Assembly (NCBI GenBank): GCA_020027805.1
Contig: JAHKKQ010000115.1
Coordinates: forward strand, 1-8,283
Source of the DNA: Candidatus Dadabacteria bacterium
Lineage (GTDB): Bacteria > Desulfobacterota_D > UBA1144 > Nemesobacterales > UBA2774
Direction of reading: 5' to 3'
DNA length: 8,283 nt
Part shown: one piece after another, positions 5,269-8,283 of the stretch
How positions within the stretch are numbered: the stretch's first letter is position 1
Layout: each line of letters opens with the position of its first letter
Translations under genes and position numbers: made by a program
Notes under the pieces: model-generated
The model's input: the letters and a program-made list of their open reading frames with translations, nothing else
What the model was told of the DNA's origin: nothing
The model's database searches: none

Positions 5269-6245
5269 TCTTCCATACCTCCGGCTGTATTGGGCGCGGT
5301 AGTGCTCAGCGCGAAGAACGTATCCCTTATCGAGTCTCCGACGCTGTTGAGCTCCGTCTGGAAATTGTCCAGGTACTCGTGTAGCCCTTTCTTTATGATA
5401 TCGTCTATCCTCGCGTAGGTAAGCTCGGCGTGGAGCCTGCCCATGCGCCTCTCGGCCTCGTTCCGGAACATGCCCGCGGGCGTGCCTGTAATCGAATGGA
5501 GCGACGCCTCCGCCATTATCACGCAGTAGAGAATCGCGCGGGGGAAGTGCCTGTCCAGCAGCAGGAACTGCACGACCGATTCGGGAGTTATCTGCTCGTA
5601 CTTCCTCCTGTACATGTCGAGCGCGCTCGCCGATTTCAGGAGCGCCGCCCACTGAATGTTGTCTATCGGCGTGCCCACGTCCTCGGGCTTGGGCAGGAGT
5701 ATGAAGTATTTCACGTCGATGAGACGGGACGTCTTGTCGGCCCTCTCGAGGAGCCTCCCCAGGCGCGCGAAGTGCCAGTCCTCGCCCCTGTTCATCGTCG
5801 AATCCGCTATACCCGCGTAGAGGTGGCTCTCGGTCTTCACCCTCCGGTAAAAGTCCTGCGGGGTCTCGGCCGCCACGCCGCTCAGAGCGGAGTCCCTGAC
5901 GAAGTAATAGAATTTGTTTATCTGCTCCCACATCTCGGAAGAGATTATCTCCCGTACCGACCTCGCGTTCTCCCTCACCATAGTGAGCGTCGAGAGTATG
6001 GAGTTCGGGTTCTCCCTGTCGAACGTGAGGAAATCGAGCACGGTCTCCCGGGTCGCCTCCTCGCCGCAGCGCTCCATGAATATCTCGAGGTCCCCGGTGG
6101 TGCTGACGAGCGCCGCCCACTGCCCCTCGTCCGTCCGCATGTCGAGCATGAGGTGGAGGTTCACCTCTATGAACCTCGCCACGTTCTCGGCGCGCTCCAT
6201 GTATCTCGACATCCAGTATATGGAATTCGCTACCCTGCTAAGCAT
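5265..6245 (-). CDS. Alpha-E domain protein (DUF403/COG2307-type) of the Anbu operon
   Basis: This 326-residue, almost wholly alpha-helical cytoplasmic protein has the normal length for alpha-E proteins. It begins with the family signature MLSRVANSIYWMSRYMERAE and has a second one, RLLERADKTSRLIDVKYF (164-181). Two halves resemble each other: ERAENVARFIEV (17-28) with ERADKTSRLIDV (167-178), QWAAL (42 and 198), and DRENPNSI (76-83) with DRHFPRAI (231-238). This indicates an internal duplication. The biochemical role is unknown; the family is nearly always encoded beside circularly permuted ATP-grasp proteins and is thought to partner them. The ATG at 6245 lies 59 bp after the ATP-grasp stop and has only a weak ribosome binding site. 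The 3' end overlaps the Anbu start by four bases. Confidence 0.93.
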   Translation of the reverse strand: MLSRVANSIYWMSRYMERAENVARFIEVNLHLMLDMRTDEGQWAALVSTTGDLEIFMERCGEEATRETVLDFLTFDRENPNSILSTLTMVRENARSVREIISSEMWEQINKFYYFVRDSALSGVAAETPQDFYRRVKTESHLYAGIADSTMNRGEDWHFARLGRLLERADKTSRLIDVKYFILLPKPEDVGTPIDNIQWAALLKSASALDMYRRKYEQITPESVVQFLLLDRHFPRAILYCVIMAEASLHSITGTPAGMFRNEAERRMGRLHAELTYARIDDIIKKGLHEYLDNFQTELNSVGDSIRDTFFALSTTAPNTAGGMEE

Positions 6246-6304
6246 ATTTGTGAACGCCTGTAATCAAATTTTTTAAATTACGGGAGAAGGGGATCGGCGC
6301 GGGC

Positions 6305-7744
6305 TCAGGATAGATCCCTGAGCACCCACGTGTCCTTGCTCCCGCCCCCCTGAGACGAGTTTACCACCAGCGAACCTTTCTTGAGCGCGACCCTCGTGAG
6401 CCCCCCCGGCATCACGTATATGTCCTCTCCGTAGAGCGTGTACGGCCTGAAGTCCACGTGCCTCCCCTCGAAACGCTCGCCCGCCAGTATCGGGACCCTC
6501 GAGAGGGACACCGTCGGCTGCGCTATGTAGTTCCTCGGGTCCTCCAGTATCTTCCCCCGGAACTCCTCCCTGACGCGGGCGCTCGCCTTGGGCCCTATCA
6601 TTATTCCGTATCCGCCCGATTCGTTGGCCGGCTTCACGACGAGGCTCTCGAGGTTCTCGAGCACGTATTTCCTGTCGAGCTCCTCCCAGCAGACGTAAGT
6701 CGGCACGTTAGGCAGGATCGGGTCCTCGCCGGTGTAGTATTTTATTATCTCCGGCACGTACGCGTAGATTATCTTGTCGTCCGCTATACCGGTGCCTATG
6801 GCGTTCACGAGCGCCACGTGCCCGGACTTATACACGTCCATTATCCCCGGCACGCCCAGGAGAGAGTCCTCCCTGAAGGCGAGCGGGTCGATGAAGTCGT
6901 CGTCTATGCGCCTGTAAATGACGTCCACCCTCTGGAGCCCCTTGGTCGTTTTCATGTAGACGTACCCGTCGGTGACGGCGAGGTCCCCCCCTTCCACGAG
7001 CTCTATGCCCATCTGCTGGGCGAGGTACGAGTGCTCGAAATAGGCGGAGTTGTATATGCCGGGCGTCAGCAGGACGACGGTCGGCGAATGCACGCCGTCG
7101 GGCGCCATGTACTGGAGCATTTCACGGAGCCTGTAGGGGTAATCGTCTACGGGCCTTATCTTCAAGTCCTCGAATATCCTCGGGAACGTGCGCTTCAGCA
7201 CCTCCCTGTTCTCGAGAACGTACGACACCCCGGAAGGGCATCTGAGGTTGTCCTCGAGCACGTAATATATCCCGTCCCCTCCCCTCACGAGGTCGGTTCC
7301 TGAAATATGGCACCAGATGCCTCTCGGCGGTTTGAAGCCCTCGCACTGGGGCCTGTAGCACTTGCTCGTTTTTAAAAGCTCCTCGGGAAAGACGCGGTCT
7401 TTAAGTATTTTTTTGTCGTTGTATATGTCGTCTATGAAAAGGTTAAGCGCGTATATCCTCTGCTTGAGACCCCTTTCGAGCGCCTCCCATTCGCGCGCCT
7501 CTATGACCCTCGGGATTATATCGAAGGGGAATATCCTCTCGGTCCCCTCCTCCTCGCCGTAGACCGTGAACGTCACACCCATCTGGAAGAGCCTCGCCTC
7601 GGTCGCCTTCTGCCGCCTGAGGAGCTCCCCGCCGGGGAGCTGTTCGAGCCTCTTGAGGAGTATGGACGCGCCCTCCCTCGGGCTTCCGTCCGCGTGGAAG
7701 TACTCGTCGAAAAAACCCTCGGTGTCGTAGTCCTTGTAATACAT
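6305..7744 (-). CDS. Circularly permuted ATP-grasp protein (DUF404/407, COG2308-type)
   Basis: This 479-residue enzyme is the predicted amide-bond-forming member and first gene of the operon. The family is expected to couple ATP hydrolysis to ligation of a carboxylate to an amine, but substrates are unknown. Recognisable blocks are ISGTDLVRGGDGIYYVLEDN (147-166), NAIGTGIADDK (314-324), LVVKPANESGGYG (368-380, nucleotide-binding lysine and glycine-rich loop), HVDFRPY (429-435, metal-site Asp/Arg), MPGGLTRVA (445-453) and NSSQGGGSKDTWV (462-474). The order of these blocks reflects the permuted fold. No signal peptide is seen. Two ATGs are close together, at 7750 and 7744. I chose 7744 because GAGG (7755-7752) is seven bases upstream of it but only one base from 7750. 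A -10-like TAGAAT or TAAAAT lies at 7757-7770, without a convincing -35. Confidence 0.94.
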   Translation of the reverse strand: MYYKDYDTEGFFDEYFHADGSPREGASILLKRLEQLPGGELLRRQKATEARLFQMGVTFTVYGEEEGTERIFPFDIIPRVIEAREWEALERGLKQRIYALNLFIDDIYNDKKILKDRVFPEELLKTSKCYRPQCEGFKPPRGIWCHISGTDLVRGGDGIYYVLEDNLRCPSGVSYVLENREVLKRTFPRIFEDLKIRPVDDYPYRLREMLQYMAPDGVHSPTVVLLTPGIYNSAYFEHSYLAQQMGIELVEGGDLAVTDGYVYMKTTKGLQRVDVIYRRIDDDFIDPLAFREDSLLGVPGIMDVYKSGHVALVNAIGTGIADDKIIYAYVPEIIKYYTGEDPILPNVPTYVCWEELDRKYVLENLESLVVKPANESGGYGIMIGPKASARVREEFRGKILEDPRNYIAQPTVSLSRVPILAGERFEGRHVDFRPYTLYGEDIYVMPGGLTRVALKKGSLVVNSSQGGGSKDTWVLRDLS

Positions 7745-8014
7745 GACCATGCCTCTATTCTAACATTTTATTTTTCTTCCCCGCACGTTTTTTATCCCGT
7801 CCTCCCCCGCGTTTTTTGAATTCCCCGGGTCAGGAGAGACAGGGGGGATGGCCCGGGGATAGGCTAAAGGTTTGCTCGGCTCATTGGTTCCGTCCGCTTC
7901 GATGTACACTCTCCCCAGTCCGCGTAAACCAGCCGGAGGCGGGAACACCCGTATATTCCCGTCTCCGGCTACATAAGGAGGTATGAAGAAATGAGATAAA
8001 ATTGAACATCTGTA
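7745..8014. other. Intergenic region upstream of the Anbu operon
   Basis: No credible gene is seen. It should contain the operon promoter: A/T-rich -10-like hexamers (minus strand TAAAAT 7770-7765, TAGAAT 7762-7757) lie near the ATP-grasp start, but I find no matching -35 at 16-18 bp. An 8-bp inverted repeat, TCCCCGGG (7822-7829) with CCCGGGGA (7852-7859), could be an operator. A strong hairpin lies further out at 7931-7970. Confidence 0.5.
7931..7982 (+). promoter_or_regulatory. 15-bp hairpin next to a perfect Shine-Dalgarno sequence
   Basis: AGCCGGAGGCGGGAA (7931-7945) pairs with TTCCCGTCTCCGGCT (7956-7970) at all 15 positions, one being a G-U pair when read as plus-strand RNA (a C-A mismatch on the other strand). 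The loop is 10 nt. Three bases later comes TAAGGAGGT (7974-7982), fully complementary to the usual 16S rRNA 3' end. The ATGs that follow (7983 and 7991) open frames of only three and two codons, so no protein is evident. It also lies just past the 3' end of the partial gene at the window edge. Confidence 0.5.
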
Positions 8015-8283
8015 TCAGTTCATTCCCACTGCTTTGGGCCTCGCGTAAAATTCCCCGTCCTCTTTCCCGGCGACCTTCCCGTCGTAATCCCCGGGTTTGT
8101 CGATGAAGCTCCCGCTTGCGAGCTTCTTTTCGATGAGGTACGGAATCTTGTCTTTTATATCGGGGTCGTAGGCGCATACCCCGGACATGAGAAAGCCCAG
8201 GAGCGCGATGTCAGTGAGGCAGCTCACGTTCGCATCGACCACGTCCTTGGGGTGTTGACCCTCCTCCGGCTGACGGAGGTTCA
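8015..8283 (-). CDS. 3' end of an unrecognised protein gene (5' end outside window)
   Basis: The frame is open from the window edge to a TGA at 8015, giving about 89 visible C-terminal residues. Third codon positions are strongly G/C, like the neighbouring genes, which supports real coding. The visible part includes DVVDANVSCLTDIALLGFLMSG, a plausible hydrophobic helix with two cysteines around it, then a Lys/Asp/Gly-rich soluble tail ending KAVGMN. I do not recognise the family and assign no function. A GTG at 8242 could be read as a start, but no ribosome binding site supports it, so I treat the gene as partial. It is upstream of the Anbu operon on the same strand, separated by about 270 bp. 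Confidence 0.65.
   Translation of the reverse strand, partial: NLRQPEEGQHPKDVVDANVSCLTDIALLGFLMSGVCAYDPDIKDKIPYLIEKKLASGSFIDKPGDYDGKVAGKEDGEFYARPKAVGMN

Noticed and set aside
4510..5418. 302-codon plus-strand open frame opposite Anbu and the transglutaminase
   Set aside because: It is antisense to two well-supported genes and rich in Arg, Val, His and Glu repeats typical of reverse-complemented GC-rich coding DNA.
4531..6120. Long minus-strand open frame continuing upstream of Anbu into the alpha-E region
   Set aside because: The upstream part is the +1 shadow of alpha-E and has no protein-like pattern. The real Anbu start is the GTG at 5268.
6458..7303. 281-codon plus-strand open frame opposite the ATP-grasp gene
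   Set aside because: Antisense shadow. The minus strand carries the full ATP-grasp motif set.
7760..7948. 62-codon minus-strand frame upstream of the ATP-grasp gene
   Set aside because: Pro- and Gly-rich with no family resemblance. It crosses the strong hairpin, and no ribosome binding site is visible.

Overview
The window looks like chromosomal DNA from a free-living, Gram-negative-type environmental bacterium. The genes are GC-rich and use many AGG (Arg) and ATA (Ile) codons. The spacers are more AT-rich and hold dispersed palindromic repeats of the kind seen in Desulfobacterota, Nitrospirota and similar uncultured lineages. That placement is an impression from repeat style and gene content. 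No rRNA or taxonomic marker is present.

Left part (1-2560). After an AT-rich spacer with several hairpins comes a six-transmembrane voltage-gated-type potassium channel (227-1021, minus). It is followed by a 5'-truncated VOC/glyoxalase-fold fragment (plus) and a 182-bp structured repeat bounded by inverted repeats (1460-1641). Next is an SprT-like zinc metalloprotease (minus, to 2181). A 107-residue protein of unknown function (2236-2559, plus) diverges from it, and the two seem to share overlapping promoters.

Middle (2553-3295). This is a gene-free stretch of about 720 bp made of repeat pieces. It is framed by two near-identical GCACAC-N3-GTGTGC palindromes in inverted orientation. Related palindromes occur at 3-19 and 106-118.

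Right part (3296-7744, all minus). This is the main system, an Anbu operon. In transcription order it holds a circularly permuted ATP-grasp enzyme, an alpha-E protein, the proteasome-like peptidase Anbu (starting at GTG inside the alpha-E stop codon), and a transglutaminase-like cysteine peptidase/ligase. Comparative genomics groups these four families as a predicted peptide/amide-bond synthesis and turnover system whose substrate is unknown. Downstream on the same strand, with a strong ribosome binding site, lies an unrecognised 90-residue secreted, acidic, six-cysteine protein. It may be a fifth member of the locus and is the most novel item here.

Right edge (7745-8283). A spacer holds a 15-bp hairpin beside a perfect Shine-Dalgarno sequence that leads into no real ORF. 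After it is the 3' end of an unrecognised minus-strand gene that runs off the window.
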